The translations under genes and the position numbers were made by a program. Below are positions 40,927 to 49,329 of a stretch of DNA of 64,000 bases, piece after piece (within the stretch, counting starts at the first letter, position 1; each line of letters opens with the position of its first letter). The DNA is from Flavobacterium chungbukense (GTDB lineage Bacteria > Bacteroidota > Bacteroidia > Flavobacteriales > Flavobacteriaceae): assembly GCF_020805785.1 (NCBI RefSeq), contig NZ_JAJGZV010000008.1, positions 1 to 64,000 of the forward strand, written 5' to 3'. Below the pieces are notes generated by a model that did not search any database, was not told the origin of the DNA, and saw only the letters and a program-made list of their open reading frames with translations.

Positions 40927-42231
40927 TTAATATTTCAAATAATTATCAACTACGATTTTAGCTTTCAAATCGAACATTAAATTGTACAAACCAAAGAAAG
41001 TACGGTTCATATAGATGAAATGCTTAGAACCACGGTTTCCGTTCATTTTTTTCAAGTTTGTATCTGCTGAGAAACGTTTTCCTAATTCGGCGATTGCGTT
41101 AAAGAATTCTTCGTCGGCAAAATCGAAAGTTTCATTTTGAAAAGGTTTCGTAAAAAGCGATAACAATTCATGAAACATTTCGGTGAAATATTCAATTTCA
41201 GCAGGTGTATCGTCTGGTCGAAGAATTTCCAATTCAAACAATTTATCATTAAAAAGTTTTGCGTCGGTAATTACATTTTTATTAATTAATTCGAAATAAG
41301 GCGTGTAAAATTCTTCTGGAATCTGTTTCATACAGCCAAAATCTAAAGCGATTAGTTGGTTTTGTTCGTCAACCAAAAAATTTCCTGGATGCGGATCTGC
41401 GTGTACTTTTCGTAAAACATGAATTTGGTACATATAAAAATCCCAAAGTGCCTGCCCTATTTTATCGCCAACTTCTTGATCTACGGTTTTTGCTGTAAAT
41501 TCAGAAAGATGAATTCCAGTCATCCAATCCATTGTGATGATTTTCTCTGATGAAAACTCCGGATAGTAATTTGGGAAAGTGATATTCTCTATTTTATTAC
41601 ATGCTTCTACAACTTCCTGACTTTGTTTTAATTCTAACAAATAGTTGGTTTCTTCAATTAGTTTATCCTCAACTTCTTTAAAGTATTTATCAGAGTCTTT
41701 TCCCTGCAGATTAAACATTCTAATCGCAATTGGTTTTACCAAAGCCAAATCTGACGAAATACTATTGGCAACGCCTGGATATTGAATTTTAACAGCTAGC
41801 TTTTTGTCATTTTTCTTTGCCAAATGCACTTGTCCAATACTTGCCGCATTTACTGAATTAGGATTGAATTCATCAAAAATTTCATAAGGCGTTTTACCAA
41901 AATTGGTTTTGAATGTTTTTAAAACCAAAGGAGCTGAAAGCGGCGGAACAGAAAACTGTGAAAGTGAAAATTTCTCCACATAAGCCTGCGGTAGAAAGTT
42001 TTTATCCATACTCAACATTTGCGCCACTTTTAATGCGCTTCCTTTTAAGCTTTTTAGACCGTCATAAATATCCTCAGCATTGTTTTCGTTCAATTTATCA
42101 CGGCTCAAATCTGGATTAACTATTTTTTCGGCATAATGCTTCACATAATTGACTCCGATTTTAGCCCCCGTTTGAACCAATTTCCCCGCTCTTTCAATTT
42201 TTGAGGTCGGAATATAGTCGATTGTTTTCAT
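40927..42231 (-). CDS. ABC1 (AarF/UbiB) family kinase-like protein
   Basis: A 434-aa atypical kinase. It has the KxGQ-like segment (SLKGSALKVAQMLSMD), the invariant lysine in KLAVKIQYPG, the catalytic loop VHADPHPGNFLV and the metal site ALDFGCMKQ. UbiB/ABC1 proteins act in quinone or lipid homeostasis; plant and algal members protect from photooxidative stress, which suits this cluster. Its ATG overlaps the TetR stop by one base, so the two are co-translated. Confidence 0.9.
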   Translation of the reverse strand: MKTIDYIPTSKIERAGKLVQTGAKIGVNYVKHYAEKIVNPDLSRDKLNENNAEDIYDGLKSLKGSALKVAQMLSMDKNFLPQAYVEKFSLSQFSVPPLSAPLVLKTFKTNFGKTPYEIFDEFNPNSVNAASIGQVHLAKKNDKKLAVKIQYPGVANSISSDLALVKPIAIRMFNLQGKDSDKYFKEVEDKLIEETNYLLELKQSQEVVEACNKIENITFPNYYPEFSSEKIITMDWMTGIHLSEFTAKTVDQEVGDKIGQALWDFYMYQIHVLRKVHADPHPGNFLVDEQNQLIALDFGCMKQIPEEFYTPYFELINKNVITDAKLFNDKLFELEILRPDDTPAEIEYFTEMFHELLSLFTKPFQNETFDFADEEFFNAIAELGKRFSADTNLKKMNGNRGSKHFIYMNRTFFGLYNLMFDLKAKIVVDNYLKY

Positions 42232-42890
42232 TATCTGCTGTGTACTTTTTCTTTAAACAAAAATTTTCCAAAATCAATCAGATGATTCATGGGTGCGACA
42301 TTCATTAATTCAAATGAAGCGTTAACCGATTTCTCGATAAAAATATCTGTTTTTTCAAAAGCAGCAGATTCATCTTCCATCCAGAATTTTATCGTTAACA
42401 TTAATTGCAACCATGAAGATTCTTGAATGGCTTTTTCTTGAAATTTTTGAAATTTTTCCTGTTCCAGCCTGTAATCGTCCGTTAGGATTTCGGCAACATA
42501 TTCTTTAAAACTATTTCTAAGTGTTGTTAGCTGGACTAAGTTTTTTAATGGGTTTCTATCGATTTTAAGCGATTGTAAAACGTAACTTCTGTTCGCTGTT
42601 AGGATTTCGAAGAAAGTAAAATAGAAACTCAACATTTTGTTTTTCATATCATACTCTTGATATTCTTCATTTTTGTGGAGCAAATTAACTGTGTTTTCAA
42701 AAAACAGTCGGAATATTTCTTTTTCTAAACCTTCCAATGTTCCGAAAAAGGCATAAAATTCAGCTTCTGTAAAATCATTTTCTTTTGCAAAATGATAAAC
42801 TGATTTTGGCTTTTGACCTTTTTCTAAAACCTCATCCATATATTTTGAAACGATATCATCTTTGGTAATTACCTTTTTTTTAGTCGTCAT
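42231..42890 (-). CDS. TetR/AcrR-type regulator
   Basis: A 219-aa regulator. The N-terminal helix-turn-helix (VSKYMDEVLEKG...SVYHFAKENDFTEAEFYAFFGTLEGLEKEIF) is TetR-like; the C-terminal helical ligand domain is not recognised. It is divergent from the TIGR01777 oxidoreductase gene and coupled to the ABC1 kinase. The ATG at 42890 is chosen; an upstream ATG at 42965 adds 25 residues from the shared promoter region. Its target may be the divergent promoter. Confidence 0.8.
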   Translation of the reverse strand: MTTKKKVITKDDIVSKYMDEVLEKGQKPKSVYHFAKENDFTEAEFYAFFGTLEGLEKEIFRLFFENTVNLLHKNEEYQEYDMKNKMLSFYFTFFEILTANRSYVLQSLKIDRNPLKNLVQLTTLRNSFKEYVAEILTDDYRLEQEKFQKFQEKAIQESSWLQLMLTIKFWMEDESAAFEKTDIFIEKSVNASFELMNVAPMNHLIDFGKFLFKEKVHSR

Positions 42891-42917
42891 CTTATTAAAA
42901 TTTAGAATTTGGTATAA

Positions 42918-42937
42918 AGGTAAACATTGTTTAACTA
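42918..42937. promoter_or_regulatory. Candidate operator in the TetR/oxidoreductase divergent region
   Basis: GGTAAACATTGTTTAACTAC is an imperfect palindrome (GTAAAC-ATT-GTTTAAC) and shares TTGTTTAA with the crtI promoter region. It could be bound by either the MerR/B12 regulator or the TetR protein. Evidence is by resemblance only. Confidence 0.35.
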
Positions 42938-42988
42938 CCTTTACTACTAACCTATCGCGATACACTGTTAAATAAATTATAAACTATT

Positions 42989-43900
42989 ATGGCTCAAAAC
43001 GTTCTACTAACTGGAGGAAGCGGCTTCATTGGAAAACATTTAACCGATGTTTTAATTGAAGCTGGATTTTCTGTATCAGTTTTGAGTCGTTCTGACAAAG
43101 AAGACACCCTAAGAATAAAGTACTATAAATGGGATTTAAAAAAGAATTCTATTGATGAAAATGCCGTTTTAAATGCTGATTATATTATTCATCTTGCAGG
43201 CGAAGGAATTGTAGATAAAAGATGGACAGATAAGAGAAAAAAAGCAATTTTAGAAAGCCGCACAAAGCCGGTAGATTTAATTTTTTCAGTTTTAGAAAAA
43301 AACAATAAAAAACTGGAAGCTTTTGTTTCAGCTTCTGCTGTTGGAATTTACGGAGCGGTAACCAGTCATAAAATCTGCAAAGAAGAAACCACTCCTGCTA
43401 ATGATTTTCTTGGAACAGTTTGCCAAAAATGGGAAAGTGCCGCAGATAAAATTGGTTCTTTAAACATTCGCACCGTTAAAATAAGAACAGGAATTGTTTT
43501 AGGTAAAGATGAAGGATTCTTAAAAAAAATGACTCCAAGCTTTAAATCTGGTTTTGGAGCAATTTTAGGTTCTGGCAAACAATATCTGCCTTGGATTCAT
43601 GTTGAAGATTTGTGTCATATCTATTTAAAAAGCCTCCAAGACACACAACTCGAAGGCCCTTATAATGCTTGTATTACAGATAACACTACAAATTCTAGAC
43701 TTTCTAAAATTATAGCCAAAATATATGGCTATTCTATTTGGCTGCCTAAAGTGCCTCCTTTTGTATTAAAAATTTTATTAGGAGAAATGAGCATTGTTAT
43801 CCTTACCGGGCAAAGAGTATCTTCAGAAAAAATTCAGAAAACTGGCTTTGAATTTCAATTTAATGATCTCGAGAAAACTTTACTAAATTGCCTAAAATAA
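42989..43900 (+). CDS. TIGR01777-family NAD(P)-dependent epimerase/oxidoreductase
   Basis: A 303-aa extended short-chain dehydrogenase. The NAD(P) motif LLTGGSGFIGKHL is at the start; YIIHLAGEGI and VSASAVGIYG follow, and the C-terminal DUF1731-like part ends KTGFEFQFNDLEKTL. Fusions or neighbours with SRPBCC proteins are common in the family, matching the 38.7-kb gene. The substrate is unknown. Its 3' end nearly meets the convergent YceI-like gene (2-nt gap). Confidence 0.88.
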   Translation: MAQNVLLTGGSGFIGKHLTDVLIEAGFSVSVLSRSDKEDTLRIKYYKWDLKKNSIDENAVLNADYIIHLAGEGIVDKRWTDKRKKAILESRTKPVDLIFSVLEKNNKKLEAFVSASAVGIYGAVTSHKICKEETTPANDFLGTVCQKWESAADKIGSLNIRTVKIRTGIVLGKDEGFLKKMTPSFKSGFGAILGSGKQYLPWIHVEDLCHIYLKSLQDTQLEGPYNACITDNTTNSRLSKIIAKIYGYSIWLPKVPPFVLKILLGEMSIVILTGQRVSSEKIQKTGFEFQFNDLEKTLLNCLK

Positions 43901-43902
43901 AC

Positions 43903-44469
43903 TTACTTCAATGTCAGTAGCATTTCTTCTGTACGAATTATAGCAGTCAGTTCTGTATTGGCTGTTTGCGAAATTTTAGAAGCGATTGCTCCAGGAATTT
44001 TGATATTAAAATCGGAAACTAAGATTGGAAAATCTGAAATAATCTGAATTCCGTTATCCACTTTTTTGATTAAAGCGTTTACGACAATTTCTTTCGCCTT
44101 TCCGCGTACATAAAGTTTTCCTTTAATCTCATATTTCTTTTCGGTCTCATCGACATCTTTCAAATCGAACTTTTGTATTTTTCCTTTAAATACAGCTTTA
44201 GGATAACGATCACTTTCCATATAATTTTCGTTAAAATGCTGTTGCATTAAATCCAGCTTAAAACGAAAGTCTTTGATGGGAACAGTACAGATAAAAGTAC
44301 TGGATTTAGGCTCTAAAATAATGGCAACCTGTCTGTTTACAGCTTTTATCTCTTCAAACAAAGGAACAGAAGCCTCAAAATTTACAGTTCCTGAATTGGT
44401 AAAAAATTTGTCTTGGGCAAGGACAGAAATAACATTAAAAAATAAAAGTAATAAGGTAGTTGTTTTCAT
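43903..44469 (-). CDS. YceI-family exported lipid-binding protein
   Basis: A 188-aa protein with a signal peptide (LLLLFFNVISVLAQ) and a YceI-like lipocalin fold: VNFEASVPL at the start, LDLMQQHFNENYMESDRYPKA in the middle and long beta strands to the end. YceI proteins bind polyisoprenoid or other lipids in the periplasm, plausibly linked to carotenoid or quinone metabolism in this cluster, though that link is inference. It converges with the TIGR01777 gene. Confidence 0.85.
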   Translation of the reverse strand: MKTTTLLLLFFNVISVLAQDKFFTNSGTVNFEASVPLFEEIKAVNRQVAIILEPKSSTFICTVPIKDFRFKLDLMQQHFNENYMESDRYPKAVFKGKIQKFDLKDVDETEKKYEIKGKLYVRGKAKEIVVNALIKKVDNGIQIISDFPILVSDFNIKIPGAIASKISQTANTELTAIIRTEEMLLTLK

Positions 44470-44574
44470 AATCGTCTACAGTTAAACAATTATGTCATTC
44501 TATTTATTCAGATTTACAGAAAGTAAAATCAGATTCTAAACAATCTGAAAAAATCGAACGGCAGTACTCAGTGA

Positions 44575-44620
44575 AAAAATTCCGTAACCCAATTGTTATA
44601 CTTAAAGTTACGGAATTTTC
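44575..44620 (-). terminator. Hairpin downstream of the VOC gene
   Basis: On the minus strand GAAAATTCCGTAAC pairs with GTTACGGAATTTTTTC around a 16-nt loop, with a T-run at its end. It probably terminates the thioesterase-VOC pair, about 90 nt after the stop. The rest of 44470-44709 has no gene. Confidence 0.6.
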
Positions 44621-44709
44621 GCTTGCAAAGTTTTTCTAATACTGCTAAATATTTGTGAATTTTTATGACAAAAAAAGAAAGTCATTTAGAAGGTAATCTC
44701 TTTTAAAAA

Positions 44710-45105
44710 TTAACCTTTTATCTCTGTGCAGATCTCAATTAAAAATCCATTTAAATCTCTTGCATAAGCTACAATTTGTCCCCAAGGTTTTTCGACAGGC
44801 TCCGAAACAATAACGGCTCCAAAAGAAGTAGCTTTCTGCAAAACTTCAGGAACATTTTCTACTATAAATCCGATTTCTATTGCAAAAGGTTTATCTTCTA
44901 AACTGCTTTCTATAAAACCATCTTTTAAATTACTTTCTGCTAGTTTTTTAGAAGCAAATGAAAGTGTTGTTTCGCCTGTTATCAATTCGCCATAATCATT
45001 GTCGGGCGAGACAAATTTTCTTGAAAAACCAAAAGCATTTTCATAAAATGAAATTGATTCTTCAACATCTTCGACGTATAAAATTGTATATCCAAACTTT
45101 ACCAT
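44710..45105 (-). CDS. VOC-family (glyoxalase/dioxygenase-fold) protein
   Basis: A 131-aa protein with the paired beta-alpha-beta-beta-beta pattern of the vicinal oxygen chelate fold: YTILYVEDVEESISFYENAFG at the start and WGQIVAYARDLNGFLIEICTE at the end. The C-terminal glutamate is a typical metal ligand. It could be an enzyme or a resistance-type binding protein; the substrate is unknown. It is 36 nt after the acyl-CoA thioesterase gene. Confidence 0.85.
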   Translation of the reverse strand: MVKFGYTILYVEDVEESISFYENAFGFSRKFVSPDNDYGELITGETTLSFASKKLAESNLKDGFIESSLEDKPFAIEIGFIVENVPEVLQKATSFGAVIVSEPVEKPWGQIVAYARDLNGFLIEICTEIKG

Positions 45106-45141
45106 AATTTCTATTTTTTTAATGTATTAAATATAAGAAAT

Positions 45142-45690
45142 TTAGCTGATTTCTAGAAGGACATTGTATTTTTCTAAACTCGCTAAGTCTTCAATTGAAT
45201 TAATACCAGCTAATTTTTCGTGTTCTGCTACTTCTTTTCGAACTTCGATATGTTTGATTGCTTTTCTAAAACGACGAACTTCTTGCAAATTAGATAAAAT
45301 TAATCCAGGAACAGTAACACTTTTTCCTTCTTTGTCTTTAGCGACCATCGTAAAGTAAGATGAATTACAATGTTTAATTACACCTGTTTGAATGTTTTCT
45401 GCTTCAACACGAATTCCGACAACCATAGAACTTCTTCCGACATAATTTACAGAAGCCTTCATCGTTACTAATTCTCCAACTTCAATTGGTTTTAAAAAGT
45501 TTACCGTATCTACAGAAGCTGTTACACAATAATTGCCGCTAAATTTTGATGCCGAAGCAAAAGCAATTTGATCTAATAACTGTAAAATGTAACCTCCGTG
45601 AATTTTACCGCTAAAATTGGTATGCGATGGCAGCATTAGTTCTGATATACTCACTTTTGAAGATGAAACGGGTTTAAAATCTGTACTCAT
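45142..45690 (-). CDS. Acyl-CoA thioesterase, hotdog fold
   Basis: A 182-aa hotdog-fold thioesterase of the YciA/BACH type. The motif MLPSHTNFSGKIHGGYILQLLDQIAFASASKF carries the family's N/D and glycine-rich loop, and VDTVNFLKPIEVGE the active-site strand. It would hydrolyse acyl-CoAs in the cytoplasm. A MITE-like element lies directly upstream (45721-45873), so its promoter may be within or beyond that element. Confidence 0.88.
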   Translation of the reverse strand: MSTDFKPVSSSKVSISELMLPSHTNFSGKIHGGYILQLLDQIAFASASKFSGNYCVTASVDTVNFLKPIEVGELVTMKASVNYVGRSSMVVGIRVEAENIQTGVIKHCNSSYFTMVAKDKEGKSVTVPGLILSNLQEVRRFRKAIKHIEVRKEVAEHEKLAGINSIEDLASLEKYNVLLEIS

Positions 45691-45720
45691 GTTTTTGTTT
45701 TTTTTTGGTATGTGTAGTTA

Positions 45721-45873
45721 TTTTTTAAACACATAGTATCATAGCTTTTCAATGTCGTTAAAGGCGTTTCACTTGCATCAACAAATGCCGAAGCTTCGGG
45801 ACTATGTGTTAGAAACTAGTTTCTTTTTTTAGTTCTTTCAAAGAAAAATAAAATCTATGTTCCTATGTGTTTA
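45721..45873. mobile_element. Short terminal-inverted-repeat element, copy B (MITE-like)
   Basis: About 153 bp. Ends AAACACATAGTATCATAG and, inward from the right, AAACACATAGGAACATAG. The interior is nearly the same as copy A (AAAGGCGTTTCACTTGCAT, GAAGCTTCGGGACTATGTG, GAAACTAGTTTC). It sits between rmuC and the thioesterase gene. No coding capacity. Confidence 0.72.
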
Positions 45874-45883
45874 GATATTTTTA

Positions 45884-47257
45884 TCAATTCAATAATTCAT
45901 TGTCATCAGAATTTATTGCTCTTGCAATAATATTTTCAGGAAGCGATTTTTTTGCCTTTGCTCCCATTTTTTTCAATCTTTCCACGCTCGAAATCAGATT
46001 TCCTTTTCCGTCAACCAATTTGTTCATCGCGCTTTCGTATTCTGTTTTGGTGTCTTTAATTTTATTCCCGATTCGGACTAAATCAGAAACAAAACCTTCA
46101 AACTTATCGTATAACGCGCCCGCTTGTCTTGCAATTTCAAAAGCATTTTCCTGCTGCTTTTGATTGGTCCACATACTATCAATAGTTCTTAAAGTGGCTA
46201 AAAGTGTACTTGGCGTTACAATTACAATATTTCTATCAAAAGCTTTAGTATATAAAGCTGGATCTTCGTTTAAAGCAATGGCAAATGCAGGTTCCATCGG
46301 AATAAAAAGCAACACAAAATCGGGACTTTCAATTTGATATAAATCGTGATAATTTTTGTTTCCAAGCTGTTCTACATGTCTTTTTATAGAAATAACATGT
46401 TCTTTTAACAATTCTACTTTTAACAAATCTGATTCTTCATTTACCCATTTTTCATAGGCAACAAGTGAAACTTTCGAATCTACAATCATCTTTTTTCCGT
46501 CAGGAAGATTAATCACAACATCTGGAAAAACACGATTTCCGTCAGCGTTAGTAAAACTTTGCTGTACTTCATATTCTCTTCCTTTTTCTAAACCTGATTT
46601 TTCAAGAACACGTTCCAAAACCAATTCTCCCCAATTTCCCTGCATTTTGCTGTCACCTTTTAATGCTTTGGTTAGGTTTAAGGTTTCTTTGCTCATTTGG
46701 GCGTTCATTTCACTAAGACCAATAATCTGTTGGCGAAGTGCCGCATGATAATCTATGCTTTCTTTATGAGTCTGATCTACTTTTTGCTCGAAAATGTGAA
46801 TTTTATCTTGAAGCGGCAGCAGAATATTCTTCATGTTCTCGCTATTTTGCTCGGTGAACTTTGCCGATTTTTCCTCTAGAATTTTATTTGCTAGATTTTC
46901 AAATTCTTTGGTAAATTTTTCCTGAAGTTCGTTGATTTCACTTTTTTGCTCTTTATGTCGTTCCCATAAATTTTCAAAATCGACTTCTTTCTTAGAAAGC
47001 TGGATGGCTAAACTGTCTTTTTCTGTTCGAATACTTTCTTTCTCTGCATTACTGAATTGCAATTGTTTCTGAAAATTATTTTTTTCATTCTCAAATTGTT
47101 CTTTCTGCATTAGCAATTGATTGTTTACTGCTTGTAATCTTTCTTCAGCAATTGCCTTTTCTGATTGGTTTTTAGACGCAGAAAGCAATTTTCCTAGATA
47201 AATACCAAGGAATAACGCTATTATAAAACCCAACAAAAACGGTAGATAATCTAACAT
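45884..47257 (-). CDS. rmuC: DNA recombination protein RmuC
   Basis: A 457-aa protein: an N-terminal membrane anchor (LPFLLGFIIALFLGIYLG), a long coiled coil (about 28-185) and the RmuC nuclease-like domain (about 200-400; GNWGELVLERVLEKSGLEKG, VFPDVVINLPDGKKMIVDSKVSL). The PD-(D/E)xK-type residues D, DSK are visible. RmuC limits DNA inversion and rearrangement. Its 3' end lies 10 nt from MITE copy B. Confidence 0.93.
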   Translation of the reverse strand: MLDYLPFLLGFIIALFLGIYLGKLLSASKNQSEKAIAEERLQAVNNQLLMQKEQFENEKNNFQKQLQFSNAEKESIRTEKDSLAIQLSKKEVDFENLWERHKEQKSEINELQEKFTKEFENLANKILEEKSAKFTEQNSENMKNILLPLQDKIHIFEQKVDQTHKESIDYHAALRQQIIGLSEMNAQMSKETLNLTKALKGDSKMQGNWGELVLERVLEKSGLEKGREYEVQQSFTNADGNRVFPDVVINLPDGKKMIVDSKVSLVAYEKWVNEESDLLKVELLKEHVISIKRHVEQLGNKNYHDLYQIESPDFVLLFIPMEPAFAIALNEDPALYTKAFDRNIVIVTPSTLLATLRTIDSMWTNQKQQENAFEIARQAGALYDKFEGFVSDLVRIGNKIKDTKTEYESAMNKLVDGKGNLISSVERLKKMGAKAKKSLPENIIARAINSDDNELLN

Positions 47258-47444
47258 AACTAAGTTTATTTTACGTAAAAGTACGCAATAATACGTAGTA
47301 CTTAGTTTTTAAAATAGAAATTTCACGAATTAAGAATTAATCCAAACTAAATCAACATTTTATTTTTTTTGAAAAAAATTATGCTCCAACGCAACCTTTT
47401 TTCAAAATGCTTATCTACAAGATATAACCTATTACAAAATATTC

Positions 47445-48320
47445 ATGAAAAAATTAATGCTTGGCTTATTTGTAGCCTTCGGAATTAGTGCTTGCTCATT
47501 AGGAGATGATGCCAAATATGCAGATTGCGGCGCTAATACAATTGTAGAATTTACAGGATTTCCTTTATTGTGCAACTATAGCGTAAAAACGCCTCCACCT
47601 GCGCCTGCAGTAACTGTAGTGGGAAGTCAGACCAAAATGGATGATTTATTTACTAAACATGCAAATAGCTGTAATGTTGCAAGTGATCCAAACATTGATT
47701 TCACAAAAAATTATCTAGTAGGAGTTTTTGCTGGACCTAAACCTAGTACAGGTTATGCTCTAAAAATTACATCTATAGTAGAAAATGATTGTCAAATAAT
47801 TGTAAATTATTACGAAAAAGCACCTGGAGCTAATGAAAGCGTATTTCAAACACCAACCAGTCCGTTTGACGTAGTTTTAATTCCAAAAACATCAAAACCA
47901 TTTATTTTCTTTAAAACAGAAGAAAGTCCGAATAATATAATTGTGGGAAGTTATTCAAATCAATGTACTGGTGCAGATTGTCAAAAATTCTTCCAAATCA
48001 ATGATTACAATACTTTAAAATTCTTAAATGTTGCAGCTGGACAATACGATTTTAACCAATACAAATATGTGCCAACTATTAAAAGAGGAGAATATACTTT
48101 ATTGTTAAAAGATGTTCCAGCAGAGATTTTAGCTCTTAAGGGACAAACTAAAACATATGGTACTCCAAACGAATCTGCTCAAGGCGGTGTTTATTTTGAA
48201 TTGAACCTAAATGCTGTTATTACTAAAGTTTATATTGATAACGCAGATACTGCAGATCAAAGTGCTGCTATTAAAGCTTTCAAAAAAATAATTCAAGATA
48301 AAATTACTAGCTTAAAATAA
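47445..48320 (+). CDS. PrcB-domain lipoprotein
   Basis: A 291-aa lipoprotein (signal MKKLMLGLFVAFGISAC). The middle (about 60-150) has the PrcB C-terminal-type pattern NYLVGVFAGPKPSTGYALKI...IIVNYYEKAPG; the second half (about 170-291) resembles an independent beta-rich domain. PrcB supports the dentilisin protease complex in Treponema, but no protease is adjacent here, so only the fold is assigned. It is 7 nt before a small exported protein gene. Confidence 0.75.
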   Translation: MKKLMLGLFVAFGISACSLGDDAKYADCGANTIVEFTGFPLLCNYSVKTPPPAPAVTVVGSQTKMDDLFTKHANSCNVASDPNIDFTKNYLVGVFAGPKPSTGYALKITSIVENDCQIIVNYYEKAPGANESVFQTPTSPFDVVLIPKTSKPFIFFKTEESPNNIIVGSYSNQCTGADCQKFFQINDYNTLKFLNVAAGQYDFNQYKYVPTIKRGEYTLLLKDVPAEILALKGQTKTYGTPNESAQGGVYFELNLNAVITKVYIDNADTADQSAAIKAFKKIIQDKITSLK

Positions 48321-48327
48321 TCCAATT

Positions 48328-48726
48328 ATGAAAAAACTTTTTATATCATTTATCGTCTGTTTTCTTTTTACGACAGTTTATTCTTTAGATGCTTCTAAAG
48401 TGGCTTCTGGATCAATTGTAAATACTTGGACTTGGGAAAAATCTATTGGTGGAAATGAAAATCCGTATTTGGCAACTCCAAAAACGATTGGATTTAATAA
48501 GAAAATCATCTTTACTCCTAACGGAAGAGTAATTACTTATAAAAATAATGTTGAAATTAGAAATAGTGCTTATCAGGTAGAAAAAGGAATTGGTATTTTA
48601 GATCAGTCAGAACATGACCTAATTTCTTTCGAGGGTAAAACTTACATCATAGAAAACCTTGACAATCAAAACCTAACGATTGTAGCCAACGATCAAGATG
48701 GTGCTCGAACTATATTTAAAAGATAG
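48328..48726 (+). CDS. Small exported hypothetical protein
   Basis: A 132-aa protein with a signal peptide (LFISFIVCFLFTTVYS). The mature chain is rich in beta-forming residues (SIVNTWTWEKSIGG, GRVITYKNN, LTIVANDQDGARTIFKR) and resembles lipocalin-like DUFs of flavobacteria, but no family is certain. It follows the PrcB lipoprotein by 7 nt and is probably co-transcribed. Confidence 0.65.
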   Translation: MKKLFISFIVCFLFTTVYSLDASKVASGSIVNTWTWEKSIGGNENPYLATPKTIGFNKKIIFTPNGRVITYKNNVEIRNSAYQVEKGIGILDQSEHDLISFEGKTYIIENLDNQNLTIVANDQDGARTIFKR

Positions 48727-48746
48727 TTTTGTAAACTATTATAAAC

Positions 48747-48754
48747 TATTTTTG
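48747..48754 (+). promoter_or_regulatory. Promoter box of the ECF sigma operon
   Basis: TATTTTTG matches TAnnTTTG; the nearest TTG (48729-48731) is 15 nt away, shorter than usual. The predicted transcript would begin only a few bases before the TTG start at 48766. Confidence 0.45.
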
Positions 48755-48765
48755 CAAAATCAAAT

Positions 48766-49329
48766 TTGAACCATTTCTTGAAAGACGACGTAGAAAAATA
48801 TATCAAACTGTGCATGAAAAATGACAGAGAGGGACAACTGAAAATATATCAGTTGTTCTCTCCTGTTTTGTATGGAATATGTTTGAAATACATGAAAAAT
48901 GAAGACGACGCCAAAGACGTTTTTCAGGAAGCTTTTGTGATTGTTTTTCAGAAAATAAGCCAATATAAATTTGAAGGAAGTTTTGAAGGATGGATGAAAC
49001 GGATTTTCATTAACAAACTCATCGAAACTTTAAATAAAAAGAAAAAAGAAAGTTTTTTTCTCGATGTATTTGATCCCGACACTGATTTTGTCGAAGAGGA
49101 AGAACTAGATATCATTCCGATAGAACAGGAAAAGTTACTGGAATATATACGGGATTTGCCAGATCAATATCGAACGGTTTTTAACTTGTATGTTTTTGAA
49201 AAAATGAAACACAAAGAAATAGCCGAATTACTGAAAATATCCGAAGGAACATCAAAATCAAATTTAAACCGCGCCAAACACATTTTACAAAAGCGAATTT
49301 TGAGTATCAAAAATTTTAAGACAGCATGA
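48766..49329 (+). CDS. ECF RNA polymerase sigma factor
   Basis: A 187-aa sigma factor. Region 2 (about 25-90; LYGICLKYMKNEDDAKDVFQEAFV) and region 4 (about 125-180; LPDQYRTVFNLYVFEKMKHKEIAELL) are clear. The TTG at 48766 is used because the first region-2 helix (VEKYIKLCMKNDREGQ) would be cut off by the next ATG (48814). It overlaps the following anti-sigma-like gene by 4 nt, the usual sigma/anti-sigma arrangement. Confidence 0.9.
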   Translation: MNHFLKDDVEKYIKLCMKNDREGQLKIYQLFSPVLYGICLKYMKNEDDAKDVFQEAFVIVFQKISQYKFEGSFEGWMKRIFINKLIETLNKKKKESFFLDVFDPDTDFVEEEELDIIPIEQEKLLEYIRDLPDQYRTVFNLYVFEKMKHKEIAELLKISEGTSKSNLNRAKHILQKRILSIKNFKTA

